Origin: JAUVXJ01 sp034411995
GTDB lineage: Bacteria > Chloroflexota > Anaerolineae > UBA7937 > B3-Chlor
DNA length: 64,000 nt
Direction of reading: 5' to 3'
Assembly (NCBI GenBank): GCA_034411995.1
Contig: DAOUME010000013.1
Coordinates: 77,618 to 141,617, forward strand
A model generated the notes under the pieces. It was not told the origin of the DNA, did not search any database, and saw nothing but the letters and a program-made list of their open reading frames with translations. Of this stretch, positions 42,790-52,373 are shown piece after piece. The first letter of the stretch is position 1, and each line of letters opens with the position of its first letter. Both the position numbers and the translations under genes were made by a program.

Positions 42790-43057
42790 GATCGGGGTTG
42801 ACGCTAGGAAAAGCAACAGGCAGGCGCCGGTGATGCGTGCGGCAAGCAAACGCTCAACGAGCGGGACGTCGCCAGCGGAATCGCCACCGAGGCCCGAGAA
42901 CGGTGCTCGAGGAGACCAAGATTCCAAGACAACAGGTCAAGGCAGTCACGATCGGCGCTGAACACTCTCCCGGCACGCGTGCGGGGTGCAGGGGGCTCAT
43001 GGAGACCACAGTGATCAGGCCGCGGCCTCCGGCCACGGAGTGCCGTCGGACGCGAGG
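42790..43057 (+). pseudogene. Degenerate hyuA 5' fragment (inverted)
   Basis: The fragment follows the previous relic in the same order as the intact operon. It begins AGGATCGGGGTTGACG like the start of hyuA at 45710. It then carries TVLEETKIPRQQVKAVTIGA and LMETTV, matching TVLRETKIPVRRIKAVMIGT and LMQTAAV of the intact HyuA. Frames shift repeatedly. It stops abruptly at 43057, exactly where the DUF917 gene ends on the other strand. Confidence 0.85.
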
Positions 43058-44140
43058 CTACTTTGCGTATCTCTTCTCCACCGGTACCCAGTCTATGTCG
43101 TAGCCAAAGTAGCGTGGCCCCACGAGTTCGAGCCCTTTCGGTGTGCACCATTTCTCGGTGCAGGGTATCCCTAACACCGTGACCCGGAATCCATAGCGGA
43201 GGGATTCGGTGGTGATAGGCTCGCCGGTCTCAGTATCCAGGACAGTGATCAGATCCGGCACTGAGACCTTGATCTCGCCATCAACCTTGGCCACGAGGTT
43301 CTCATTCTGGAAATTGATCTCCAGGTTCTGAGAACCATACTCGTCCACGCCTTCGATCAGGGCCTCGCCCCTGGCGAAGCCTTTCTCGGTCCGGCGCCTG
43401 ACATCCACAATCTTGCCTTTGAAGACCTCGAAGCCACCCACAGCTTTTCTCACCGCCTCGACCACGCTCATCCTAGAAACTCGAGCATGGCGGATGGTGC
43501 GGCCAATCTCTTCCGCGAGAGTAATCGTGTCAGGCACCGCCCACTGCTTCAGTTCCCTCCCCCTTGTCGCATAGCAGGCGATCATGGCGGTGCAGCCCAT
43601 GTCCACGGTTATGGTTCGCGAGAAGATCTCTGTCCAGCGGTTGTTGACAGTGTTGAGTATGGCGCTGTTGCCCTTATCATCGCCCATGGCAAAGGGAGTA
43701 GACGAGACACCATACATGGTAGCGGTTACCATCTGCAGCTCCGGGAAGGCTCGGCCCATGCCGTCGCAATCCACCATAGGGATGCGGAGACGAGCGGCGA
43801 CAGCCACAGGAGTCACGGAGTTCAGTCCCCCCGCCTCGATAGACATGGTGGCCGCGATCTCCTGGCCTAGGTAACTCTCCAGAGCCCTATAGGCCTTGAT
43901 AATCTCGTCTCCCTTGGGCAGTTTCTCCACGACGACGGTCGGTGCCCCCATCCCGGCCGTGGGCACGATCAAGGCATCGTCATCGATCTCGTCCAAGGAC
44001 AGCAGCGTGACCGGCCCGAACTCTCGTATGGATTGCACCCCCAGCAGTTTACCAATGTACGGGTCTCCACCCCCGCCCGTGCCCAGCACCGCTGCTCCGA
44101 GCGCGATATCCTCCACATTCTCCGGATGTAGCAGCCTCAT
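43058..44140 (-). CDS. DUF917 (S-methyl-thiohydantoin desulfurase-like) protein 1
   Basis: A 360-aa protein of the DUF917 family, now linked by some members to desulphuration of (S-methyl)thiohydantoins in ergothioneine breakdown. It opens LLHPENVEDIALGAAVLGTGGGGDPYIG and has VPTAGMGAPTVVVEKLPKGDE, IEAGGLNSVTPVAVAARLRIPMVDCDGMGRAFPELQM and VPDLITVLDTETGEPI. The neighbour upstream is a HyuA-type ATPase, the usual pairing. Its precise substrate is unknown. Confidence 0.85.
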   Translation of the reverse strand: MRLLHPENVEDIALGAAVLGTGGGGDPYIGKLLGVQSIREFGPVTLLSLDEIDDDALIVPTAGMGAPTVVVEKLPKGDEIIKAYRALESYLGQEIAATMSIEAGGLNSVTPVAVAARLRIPMVDCDGMGRAFPELQMVTATMYGVSSTPFAMGDDKGNSAILNTVNNRWTEIFSRTITVDMGCTAMIACYATRGRELKQWAVPDTITLAEEIGRTIRHARVSRMSVVEAVRKAVGGFEVFKGKIVDVRRRTEKGFARGEALIEGVDEYGSQNLEINFQNENLVAKVDGEIKVSVPDLITVLDTETGEPITTESLRYGFRVTVLGIPCTEKWCTPKGLELVGPRYFGYDIDWVPVEKRYAK

Positions 44141-44171
44141 CTCAGTTTCCCTTTCTCTAGAGTCCGCCTCG

Positions 44172-45710
44172 TCAGAGGGCCAAATCGCCGACCGCCTTCA
44201 CGCGGATCTTGACAGCGTTGCTGGGCAGGTAGGCGAGCGGGACTTCCTCCACATCCACGATCGTTACCGTCTCCTCCCTGGCTCCAGCAGCTACGGCCTT
44301 GTCTGTGGCCTCCTGCCTGGCCTGCCGCAGAGCCTCGTCCCGTCCCATCTCCGCGAGGGCGAAAACCCGATCAGTCTCGCCACCGACCTGAGCTATGGCG
44401 GCGCCTATCGCGTTGGCCACCGGGAAATGCTCCGGCTTGACCATCTCCGATGCTCCCTTGATCTGCCCAGAAACCAAGATGGTCCCGCCACCCACCAGTA
44501 TTAGTGGTATCGGCTCCGCGCTTGTCTTCATCCTGTCCACAGCGATCTCGACCATAGCCTGCATTTCGTCCAGTGCTGTCCGGACGAAGGCAGAATCCAA
44601 TTGTTTGACCGCGCCAGCATCGCCGATATCGGCCAGACCGCCAGCGACGGCGAGGTCCGTAGCGGTGAGCACCGAGCCACCGAACACCAGAGCCTTGGTG
44701 TTGAGTTCGTAGCCGACGCTCTGAGGGCCGATCTTGACCGGTTCTTTCGAGACGATGCTGCCACCGCCCAGTCCGAACGAGTACACATCGGGCATCCTGA
44801 AATTGGTCCGCACTCCGCTAATCTCGACCGCGACAGATGCCTCGCGAGGGAAGCCTCGCAGCAGCATGCCGACGTCAGATGTGGTTCCCCCGAGATCGAC
44901 AACCATGGCGTCCTTGGCTCCCGACAGGAAGGCAGCACCGCGCATGCTGTTGGTCGGCCCGGACGCAAAGGTTAGAACTGGATACTTTTCCGCGAAGTCT
45001 GCGCTCATCAAGGTACCATCGTTCTGGCTAAGATAGAAGGGCGCATCTATCTTCACGTCTTTGAGCGCCTGCCTGAAAGACTGCACGATCGCCTTGGCCA
45101 AGTCCCCCAGGCAGGCATTGAGGATGGCGGCGTTCTCCCGCTCCAGCAGCCCCATGCGGCCGATCTCGTGGGAGAGACTGAGCGAGGCATCCGGTATCTG
45201 GTTCCGGATGATCTCGGCCGCCCGTTCCTCGAAACTACTATTCACAGGGGAGAAGACGGCAGAGATCGCCACTGCCTTGATGCCTCTGGACTTGATGTCC
45301 CTAGCCGCGTCTCGCACTTCCTTCTCGTCCAGCGGCGAGATCTCTCTCCCATCGAACTCGTGACCACCATGCACCAGGTACTTGTGGTCACCGATGGTGG
45401 CCCGCAAGTCAGGGGGCCAGTCGACCATCGGGGGCAGGGCCTCAGTCGCAGGGAGGCCCAACCTGACAGCAGCCGTCTGCATAAGCCGTTTGCGCTCTAC
45501 CACGGCGTTGGTGAAGTGGGTGGTGCCGATCATCACGGCCTTGATCCGACGGACCGGGATCTTGGTCTCCCTTAGCACAGTCTTCATGGCTGTAGTGATC
45601 CCATCGGTGACGTCTGGCGTCGTGGGGGTCTTGTGCCAGCCAACGACCTTCTCCCCGTCCATCAGCACTGCGTCGGTATTCGTGCCCCCTACGTCAACCC
45701 CAATCCTCAT
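44172..45710 (-). CDS. hyuA: Hydantoinase/oxoprolinase family protein (short HyuA type)
   Basis: A 512-aa ATP-dependent hydrolase subunit of the acetate-kinase-like fold. Phosphate-binding loops are MRIGVDVGGTNTDAVLMDG and MVVDLGGTTSDVGML. It also has the family's MIGTTHFTNAVVERKRL and ILVGGGTILV. This short class lacks the C-terminal domain of oxoprolinase HyuA and goes with DUF917, as here. It is likely to open or activate a hydantoin-like ring with ATP. The ATG follows GGAAGGAGAC. A dead inverted copy lies at 42.8 kb. Confidence 0.9.
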   Translation of the reverse strand: MRIGVDVGGTNTDAVLMDGEKVVGWHKTPTTPDVTDGITTAMKTVLRETKIPVRRIKAVMIGTTHFTNAVVERKRLMQTAAVRLGLPATEALPPMVDWPPDLRATIGDHKYLVHGGHEFDGREISPLDEKEVRDAARDIKSRGIKAVAISAVFSPVNSSFEERAAEIIRNQIPDASLSLSHEIGRMGLLERENAAILNACLGDLAKAIVQSFRQALKDVKIDAPFYLSQNDGTLMSADFAEKYPVLTFASGPTNSMRGAAFLSGAKDAMVVDLGGTTSDVGMLLRGFPREASVAVEISGVRTNFRMPDVYSFGLGGGSIVSKEPVKIGPQSVGYELNTKALVFGGSVLTATDLAVAGGLADIGDAGAVKQLDSAFVRTALDEMQAMVEIAVDRMKTSAEPIPLILVGGGTILVSGQIKGASEMVKPEHFPVANAIGAAIAQVGGETDRVFALAEMGRDEALRQARQEATDKAVAAGAREETVTIVDVEEVPLAYLPSNAVKIRVKAVGDLAL

Positions 45711-45768
45711 GGCTTTGTCTCCTTCCCTTTCGTCGGTGCATCGACCTAGTGAGGCCAGGCGCGAAGGA

Positions 45769-46095
45769 TCAAGCGCCAGTCGTCTCCACAGTGGCCCTCT
45801 TCTTCATCTCCCTAGCCATGGCGCGTGTTGCGCGCTCCAGGAGGTCGAGGTAGGTCTGCTCATCGGTCATCATCAGGAATTTCTTCTCATCCACATCGTC
45901 CTTCAACTGACGCACGAAATGTTCGTCCTCCAACTGCCCACTCTGCAGGGCGAACCCCATGAGCCTGCTAGCTGCATCCACCAGCCGAAACGTGCCATAG
46001 AGGTGCGGTTCGTTGACCAATAGGTGGGCACTCGAGAATAGAAAAGCAAGGATTTCGTACAGATGCTCTTCCGATACCACCAACCGCATACTCAT
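45769..46095 (-). CDS. 108-aa conserved hypothetical protein
   Basis: A small helical protein: RLVVSEEHLYEILAFLFSSAHLLVNEPHLYGTFRLVDAASRL...QLKDDVDEKKFLMMTDEQTYLDLLERATRAMAREMKKRA. The ATG 46095 overlaps the nitroreductase stop (ATGA), so the start is well set; the frame to 46104 is not needed. DUF6092-like proteins have this character, but I am not certain of the family. It sits between a nitroreductase and HyuA, and the same pair is preserved as relics in inverted orientation at 42.5-43.1 kb, which argues it belongs to that pathway. Confidence 0.75.
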   Translation of the reverse strand: MSMRLVVSEEHLYEILAFLFSSAHLLVNEPHLYGTFRLVDAASRLMGFALQSGQLEDEHFVRQLKDDVDEKKFLMMTDEQTYLDLLERATRAMAREMKKRATVETTGA

Positions 46096-46613
46096 GACTG
46101 CCATGACCCCCCATGTTTATCCGCGAAGGCGATTTCTCGCAGCTCTAACCTAGTAGGTGGCTCCGGATCCTCGGCTGGGTAGCCTACGGTGAGGACCAAC
46201 AGGGGTTCGATGCCGTCCGGAAGGTCCAGGATCTCCTTGATGGCCACCTTCGCATAAGAGAGAGCAACGCAGGTACCAATACCCATCTCATGGGCAGCCA
46301 GCATCATGTTTTGGGCTGCCATTGAACAATCAGCGAGATAAGTGGCTTCGAAGACAGGGTTCGTGTCAGGCCTTTTCTCCACACAGATGACGATGAAGGC
46401 AGACGGGGTGGAGAAGATGCCGGGGGCGAACTTCATGACCAGTTGCACCATCGCCGGTGAAGTTACAATCACAAACCTCCACCTTTGCTGGTTGGCGGCC
46501 GTCGGAGCCCACCTCGCCGCTTCTAGAAGCCTCTCTAGCTTCTCTTTCTCTACTGCCTCAGGCGTGAACTTCCTGATGCTCCTTCTGCCCTTGATGGCCT
46601 GCATCACATCCAT
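46092..46613 (-). CDS. Nitroreductase-family flavoprotein 2
   Basis: A 173-aa FMN reductase: MDVMQAIKGRRSIRKFTPEAV, APTAANQQRWRFVIVTSP, DCSMAAQNMMLAAHEMGIGTCVALS and PLLVLTVGYPAEDP. ATG 46613 follows AAGGAGG; the longer frame upstream has no family similarity. As the first gene of the nitroreductase-108aa-hyuA-DUF917 operon it may reduce the substrate before ring opening; that is inference. Confidence 0.9.
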   Translation of the reverse strand: MDVMQAIKGRRSIRKFTPEAVEKEKLERLLEAARWAPTAANQQRWRFVIVTSPAMVQLVMKFAPGIFSTPSAFIVICVEKRPDTNPVFEATYLADCSMAAQNMMLAAHEMGIGTCVALSYAKVAIKEILDLPDGIEPLLVLTVGYPAEDPEPPTRLELREIAFADKHGGSWQS

Positions 46614-47338
46614 TTGTCGATAACCTCCTTGTCTATCCGAACCGGCGTGCGACGAGACTCGATCAGATAACTGGCGAGCAACGAGGTGTCGGTGTCTTGG
46701 GTGTGGCAACACCGGGTCTTGTACAACACACCCATGGCTCCTGCCGGCCCGATAACAGGCGTGTAAGCGCCAGATCCTCTCAGCGCCAGCCGGGGCAGGG
46801 ATCTCGCAGTCCAGGAGGGTTCGGCAACACGAAACCCCTAGACCGCCCGGCGCACTGGCAAGTCCTGTCCGGGCATAGGCACTGACGCGAGTGGAGCGTC
46901 CGGCTGCCTGCCTGGGCCGTGAAGTATGTCTCTCTCAACACCTTGCCTCGATAACGGCCGCGAGGGAGATTCCGGCAGAACCTCCCCTGCGAACAAGCTT
47001 GGTCCTAGTGCTCTATCCACTAAAGCCACACATCGGCTTCAATCTGCCGGGTGTACTCATAGCCCTTCACTCGATCCGACAGGCCGAGTCAATTGAAGAT
47101 CGTCCGCAGCATCACATTGGTGGTATCCTGCGTTGCTGCCTGTTGCGCCTTCGCACAGCTCGCGTCCACTGTTTAGGCATCCGCTGTACGCAAGGTGTGC
47201 CCGAGTGTAGCATCGGATTCAGCGTTCCGAACGGAAACCGAACCGGCGCAAAGCTGATCGGCGAACAGAACCTCGGTTCATTCGGGGCAGTGTGGCCATT
47301 TGCGCATCTGGGGCCAACCGCGTTGCCGTGCCATGTAT
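46614..47338. other. 725-bp gap: no convincing gene; tRNA-like fragment
   Basis: No frame here shows family-like sequence. It presumably contains the promoter of the minus-strand nitroreductase operon. At 46996-47035 the minus strand holds a tRNA 5'-half-like stretch. Confidence 0.5.
46996..47035 (-). other. tRNA 5'-half-like fragment
   Basis: The minus strand reads TGGCTTTAGTGGATAGAGCA followed by CTAGGACC. This fits positions 8-26 of a tRNA: a D-stem GCTT/GAGC around TAGTGGATA. No matching anticodon stem, T arm or CCA follows, so it is not a working tRNA. It may be the residue of an integration target. Confidence 0.3.
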
Positions 47339-47644
47339 TCACACCGAGACTTCGGAGACCACGTCTTCAGACATGAGAAACAACGGATCGATACGCACCA
47401 GCGATTTGGTCAGCTCGCCCTGATACGCGGAAGCACAGAACGCTCTCTCAAGAGTCTCCGTGTCGGGAAAGTAGGCCTCGGTCATGTAGCGATAGGGAGC
47501 TTCGTAAATTCTCCAGGCGCGCTTGATCGCATAGAAATCGGCCTTGATCACGTCCGGGGCAGACATTTCGCGCCTTAGATCAGTGGTCGTGCGGCACCCG
47601 ATGAACCCTTCATGATCAGCGCCAGGCGGCAGCCTGTAGAGCAC
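47339..47644 (-). CDS. EthD-like dimeric alpha-beta barrel protein
   Basis: A 101-aa protein: LYRLPPGADHEGF at the start, then DVIKADFYAIKRAWRIYEAPYRYMTEAYFPDTETLERAFCASAYQ, the pattern of EthD-family small barrel proteins. The only standard start is GTG 47644. A CTG at 47659 overlapping the HyuB stop would add LIKLA, giving the typical IKLAVLYRLPPG opening. It is the last gene of the HyuA-HyuB operon; accessory or monooxygenase-like roles are known in the family. Confidence 0.7.
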   Translation of the reverse strand: MLYRLPPGADHEGFIGCRTTTDLRREMSAPDVIKADFYAIKRAWRIYEAPYRYMTEAYFPDTETLERAFCASAYQGELTKSLVRIDPLFLMSEDVVSEVSV

Positions 47645-47655
47645 AGCGAGCTTAA

Positions 47656-49347
47656 TCAGGGTGCCTTCCCCTCTTGAATCTTGCTGCGCATGTCGAGTCC
47701 ATAGTATTCCTGAGCCTGTTCCACCGTTATGTAGCCGTCTTTCAGATCCTGCTCGACGAGCTCCAGCGGTCGCTCCATAGGGTCGCCCCAGCCAGCACCC
47801 GTCCCGGTCATCACCTGGATCACGTCGTCGGTATGCAGAGTCAGGCCCGTGACTACCGAATAGCGCTCATTCTCACCGTTGGTCCGCCGGATCACCACGT
47901 GGTTGGGGGAACCTTCTTGGCCCCCCTTCAGTGGCCAGGGCGGTACCTTGTCGCGGGTGTAGGCAATCGTCAACCAGGCGTTGTCCGACTTCATACGATA
48001 ATCGATCCGCACACCCTTCCCTCCCCGATGGAAGCCGGCACCACCATCTTCGTCGTGGAAGCTCAGGTAGTCCACCGTGACCCCGTACCGGGCTTCCGCT
48101 ACCTCGGCCGGACAGTTGTACGTCTCTCCGTGCACGGCCGAGAACTGTCCCGAGTTACCATCGGACGTGGGCGACCCACCCCAGCCTCCCAGCTCGGGCT
48201 CTATCACAGCGTATGCCCGTCCCGTATCGGGATGGGTTCCGCCAAAGAGCGTGGCGCACACTGAGGCGAAATTGCCAGCAGGCAATCGGTCGGGCATCTG
48301 TTCCGCCAGGCACCGCCAAATCAGGTCGTTGAGTCTGAGTGCGATCTCGTAGTAGACACCCTGGGCCGCCGGGTAGATGGGGTCGAAGACGGTCCCGTGG
48401 CGCGTCAGGACCTTCAGTGGACGGAATGTCCCTCCATTGGCCAGCCTCTGCGGTGATACTATGCACTTGAAGGCGATCTGGCACATCAACACAGCTACGT
48501 CGCGACTCATGTTGAAGGGACCTGGGTCCTGGTCGGGATTGTCCCGGAGATCGACGACGAACTCGTCATCGGTGATCTCCACGGTCACCACGTAGTCGGG
48601 TCCTTGATCCTGCGGCGTCGCCAGGTGGTACTTCCCCTTGGGCAGACGCTTGAGCGCGGCGAGAGTGACCTGCTCGCCGTAATCCAGATATTCTTTGACC
48701 GCATGCAGGAAGACGTCCTTGCCATATTTGTTGACTATCTCCAACACGCGGCGCTCCCCCACCCGGACTGAGGCCACACCAGCCCACAGATCACCCCTCA
48801 GGAAATCGGGCATCCGGCAGTTGGAGGTGAGGATGTCGAAGACGGGCTGGATGGGCTCTCCCCGCGAAAAGAGCTTGACCGCAGAGAGGATCATTCCCTC
48901 TTGGAAGATCTCCGTGGCGTCGGTGGACATACTCCCAGGTACCATCCCGCCAACGTCGTTCCAATGAGCGATGTTCGCGGTCCAGGCCACGATCTCATCG
49001 CTGGCAAAGACCGGCATGGCCAGAACTACGTCGTTGAGATGGGTCACGCCCCCGGTGTAGGGATCATTGGTCATGAAGATATCACCCGGCTCGATGTCCC
49101 CGGGCTTGTCGTACTTCTCTATCACCCGCTTGACGGTCTTGTCCAGCACTCCCACGAAGGCCGGGATGCCCGCCCCAGAGCCCGCCAGCTCGCCGTCCTT
49201 GTCGGTGATCCCCGTGCCCATGTCCAGCACTTCGTAGATGATGGCGCTCATCGCCGTGCGACGTAGCGCGCCGAACATCTCGTCAGCAGCCGCCTGCAGC
49301 GAGCTCTGGATTATCTCCAAGGTTATCGGGTCATACTTCTCACTCAT
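47656..49347 (-). CDS. hyuB: Hydantoinase B/oxoprolinase family protein (HyuB)
   Basis: A 563-aa partner of HyuA in ATP-dependent ring opening of hydantoins, 5-oxoproline or similar lactams, or of acetone/acetophenone carboxylation. Family marks are DPITLEIIQSSLQAAADEMF, DGELAGSGAGIPAFVGVL, DIFMTNDPYTGGVTHLNDVVLAMPVF, HWNDVGGMVPGS, and GAGFHRGGKGVRIDY. The length is typical. It begins 12 bp after hyuA and ends next to the EthD-like gene. Confidence 0.93.
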   Translation of the reverse strand: MSEKYDPITLEIIQSSLQAAADEMFGALRRTAMSAIIYEVLDMGTGITDKDGELAGSGAGIPAFVGVLDKTVKRVIEKYDKPGDIEPGDIFMTNDPYTGGVTHLNDVVLAMPVFASDEIVAWTANIAHWNDVGGMVPGSMSTDATEIFQEGMILSAVKLFSRGEPIQPVFDILTSNCRMPDFLRGDLWAGVASVRVGERRVLEIVNKYGKDVFLHAVKEYLDYGEQVTLAALKRLPKGKYHLATPQDQGPDYVVTVEITDDEFVVDLRDNPDQDPGPFNMSRDVAVLMCQIAFKCIVSPQRLANGGTFRPLKVLTRHGTVFDPIYPAAQGVYYEIALRLNDLIWRCLAEQMPDRLPAGNFASVCATLFGGTHPDTGRAYAVIEPELGGWGGSPTSDGNSGQFSAVHGETYNCPAEVAEARYGVTVDYLSFHDEDGGAGFHRGGKGVRIDYRMKSDNAWLTIAYTRDKVPPWPLKGGQEGSPNHVVIRRTNGENERYSVVTGLTLHTDDVIQVMTGTGAGWGDPMERPLELVEQDLKDGYITVEQAQEYYGLDMRSKIQEGKAP

Positions 49348-49359
49348 CTAGTCTCACCC

Positions 49360-51411
49360 TCATTGAGCGGTGCGGACGTGAAAGTCACCGTAGTCATCGA
49401 CAGAACATGGCAACCCAGGTGGTATCACCGTCGTGGCCCCCGCCTCTTCGATGATCGCGGGTCCGACGAAGTCCATGCCCGGCTCCAGAGCATCGCCATC
49501 GTAGATGGTTGCCTCCCTGATGCCAGCTTCGACGTAGTCCACCTCTCGCCTCGCCTTGATGGCGTCCTCAATCTTCCGGCCCGTCGTCTGCATCTTCTCC
49601 GGTCTGAGCTTGTCTACGTCGGCCAAAGCCACCAGGTGATAGGCGACCAACTCCACCGGGGCATCCAGCCTGTAGGTGTATTCTCGTTCATAGTCGGTGT
49701 CGAAGCGCTCTCGTATAGCCACCACTTGCTCCATGGTGATCTCGCCTTCCGGCAGCACAATCTCCACAGCGTGCTCCTGGTTCTGGTAGCGGCACCGAGC
49801 ATAGCGCAAGAAACGTACGCGCACGGGGCCGATGTCCTCAGCGGAGTACTCCTGAACCGCCTTCGCCTCCAGTTGCCTGAGCTCCGTATCCAACTGCTCA
49901 GCCGCACCCGCGCTCGACAGATCGACAATGTGGGTCTGAAGGTAGTCGCGGCGCAGATCGCTGAGCAGCATTCCCCAGGCCGAGAACACGCTGGATTGTC
50001 TTGGGATCACCACCTTCTTGATGTTCAACTCCTTGGCCAGCGCGCAAGCGTGCATGCCGCCGCCTCCTCCGAAGGCGAGCAAGACGAAATCCCTGGGGTC
50101 GTGACCGCGGTTGACTGAGATGAGCTTGATGGCGTTCACCATGTTGTTGTTGGCGATGCGGACGATCCCGCGAGCCACTTCTTGCCGGCTCGTCTCCAGG
50201 GTTGTGGCCAGCTTGTCCAGCGCACGGGACACGCCATCCATATCCGCCTCGATGGTGCCTCCACAGAAGTAGCGAGGGTTGATGCGACCCAGCGCCAGGT
50301 TCGCGTCGGTGGTCGTCGCCTGTGTGCCCCCGAAACCGTAGGAGACCGGGCCAGGGTCAGCGCCCGCACTCTGGGGGCCAACGTGCAGCCTCTGAAACTC
50401 GTCCACCCAGGCGATGGAGCCGCCGCCGTTGCCGATCTCCACCAGGTCCACCACGGGCACCATCGCCGGGTAGCCGGCCGAGACCTCGCTACGTTCGATC
50501 AGGTAGTTGGTGTTCAGTTTGACCTGGCCTCCGGTGATCAGGCCGCACTTGGCGGTCGTCCCCCCGATGTCGATGGCGATGGCATCTGGCTCTCCAATCA
50601 GGCGACCCAGAGCGGCAGCCCCCCAGATCCCGCTGGCCGGGCCTGATTCCACCATGATGATAGGGATCTGGCGCGCGCTCTGAACCGTGTCCACACCGCA
50701 ATTGGACTGCATGATGTATGGCGTGCACCGCATACCTGCATCGTAGAGGACAGAGGTCAGGCTGTCCAGATAGTGGTCAGCGACAGGCTGCACGTAGGCA
50801 GAAAGTACGACGGTGCTGGTACGCTCGTACTCGCGCCACTCCCTGGTGATCTGGTGGGAGGCCACCACAGAAACCTCCGGCCAGAGCTCCTTCACCCTTG
50901 CCAACGCCTCCTCCTCATGGATAGGGTTGGCGTAGGAATTGATGAAGGATATGGCAATGGCCTCAACGCCTTCGCGACGATAATCATCCAGAATACTGGG
51001 CAACTCGGCGAGCTCCAGAGGCGCGGTCTCCGCCCCCCTGTAGTTGATGCGGCCTTTCAGTTCGCGTCTGAGGTGGCGCTCCACAAGGGGCTTGGGCTTG
51101 CGGTATTCCAGGTTGAAGAAGTCCGGACGCGTGCCTCGGCCGATCTCCAGGACGTCGCGAAACCCCTGGCTGGTCAACAGGCCCACCTTGGCGCCCTTTC
51201 TCTCGGTGATCGCGTTGATGACGATGGTCGTCCCGTGCACAAAAGACGCGAACTCGCCCGGCTGTATGTCCGCGGCCGAGATGACGTCCATCACTCCGTC
51301 TTCATATCGAGCGGGAGTAGTGTGGCTCTTGCCGGTGACGACCTCGCCCTTGGGGGTGACGAACACCAGGTCGGTGAACGTTCCCCCAATATCGGTAGCA
51401 ACCCTCAGCAT
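49360..51411 (-). CDS. hyuA: Hydantoinase/oxoprolinase family protein (long HyuA)
   Basis: A 683-aa ATPase subunit partnered with the following HyuB. ATG 51411 follows GGAGGA; the 18 residues upstream in frame are not conserved. Marks are MLRVATDIGGTFTDLVFV, FVHGTTIVINAITERKGAKVGLLTSQGFRDVLEIGRG, AIAIDIGGTTAKCGLI and LAFGGGGGMHACALA, with the C-terminal domain of the methylhydantoinase group (about 490-680). It is distinct from the short HyuA at 44-45.7 kb. Confidence 0.93.
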   Translation of the reverse strand: MLRVATDIGGTFTDLVFVTPKGEVVTGKSHTTPARYEDGVMDVISAADIQPGEFASFVHGTTIVINAITERKGAKVGLLTSQGFRDVLEIGRGTRPDFFNLEYRKPKPLVERHLRRELKGRINYRGAETAPLELAELPSILDDYRREGVEAIAISFINSYANPIHEEEALARVKELWPEVSVVASHQITREWREYERTSTVVLSAYVQPVADHYLDSLTSVLYDAGMRCTPYIMQSNCGVDTVQSARQIPIIMVESGPASGIWGAAALGRLIGEPDAIAIDIGGTTAKCGLITGGQVKLNTNYLIERSEVSAGYPAMVPVVDLVEIGNGGGSIAWVDEFQRLHVGPQSAGADPGPVSYGFGGTQATTTDANLALGRINPRYFCGGTIEADMDGVSRALDKLATTLETSRQEVARGIVRIANNNMVNAIKLISVNRGHDPRDFVLLAFGGGGGMHACALAKELNIKKVVIPRQSSVFSAWGMLLSDLRRDYLQTHIVDLSSAGAAEQLDTELRQLEAKAVQEYSAEDIGPVRVRFLRYARCRYQNQEHAVEIVLPEGEITMEQVVAIRERFDTDYEREYTYRLDAPVELVAYHLVALADVDKLRPEKMQTTGRKIEDAIKARREVDYVEAGIREATIYDGDALEPGMDFVGPAIIEEAGATTVIPPGLPCSVDDYGDFHVRTAQ

Positions 51412-51494
51412 GTTGGAATCCTCCGCTGTCTGCTCTATAGACCAGACGGCAACGCAGCCCGGCAACTCCCGCTAGGAGGCTCAGGGAACAAGCC

Positions 51495-52170
51495 TTAGTC
51501 TTGCCTCAGCCAAGGAGTGATCTCGCCAAACTCATACTGGTCGCCCAGCCGCCAGGGAGCAGACTCCTCGCGCTGAGGCGATTCGCGAGCCGCTATCTTG
51601 CTGCGGCTCCGACCGAGCCTACTAGCCACCTCGGCCGCGAACTCCGCCGTCTTCAAGGATGCAATCATGGAGCCGATCACGGGCACTCCTAGCTCCTGCT
51701 TCAACTTAGCCATATTTCACGGTGCAATCGAGGGTGACTACCTCGGGGCCATCCAACTACACATCCTCTCGAGCCACTGTTCTGAAGGGGCGGGCGGTCT
51801 CCTTCTCATGCTGGTGTAACTCCACCACCCCCAGCTCGACCGACTTGAAGTGGGCCAGCCGATCCTTCGTACCCTACCTGACTACGTTCTTTCTCATCTC
51901 AGGGACCCATTTCGCGCGACCTACAATGATGGAGAACCTGTCACCGAGCCTGGCTGCCAGGTGGACCGAAGCTTCACAAGCAGCCACAACAAGCATGCTT
52001 TCGGACAACTCTCGTGGCGCCTGCGGACCCACGTCGTAGAAGCAGCCAACGATAACCGCGCCGAACCCTTCTCTCTCCGCCTCCTGGACCAGGTGCAAAA
52101 TATCCGCCAGGAACAGGGACTCATACTATCGGTACCCGAGATGCTCCGGACCCCTGGGCAACGGGAGCCT
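51495..52170 (-). pseudogene. Asp/Glu (hydantoin-type) racemase pseudogene
   Basis: One minus-strand frame carries racemase sequence: RGPEHLGYR-stop-YESLFLADILHLVQEAEREG, FGAVIVGCFYDVGPQAP, ACEASVHLAARLGDRFSIIV, and LDCTVKYG. Three in-frame stops, all TAG, lie at 52126-52128, 51874-51876 and 51757-51759. A frameshift near 51710 leads to the final segment LKQELGVPVIGSMIASLKTA. The N-terminal ~30 residues are missing, and the second catalytic-region Cys sits in decayed context. An intact relative is at 61465-62190. Confidence 0.88.
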
Positions 52171-52373
52171 TTTCAATTCAGTGTCCCCCGACAGGGCTGT
52201 TGACACTGGTGGCATGTTGTGTGCTCTTCATCCATTCAAGACTCCGTAGATCGCACTGCGTCCTGGTACTCAACCGCTGCAGATCGTATGGGGCAAGCTG
52301 CTGCAACGCGAGCGTAGTGACAGATTGCCATCGGTAGATCCAACACGTCAACGGCACACCATGACGGACCATG

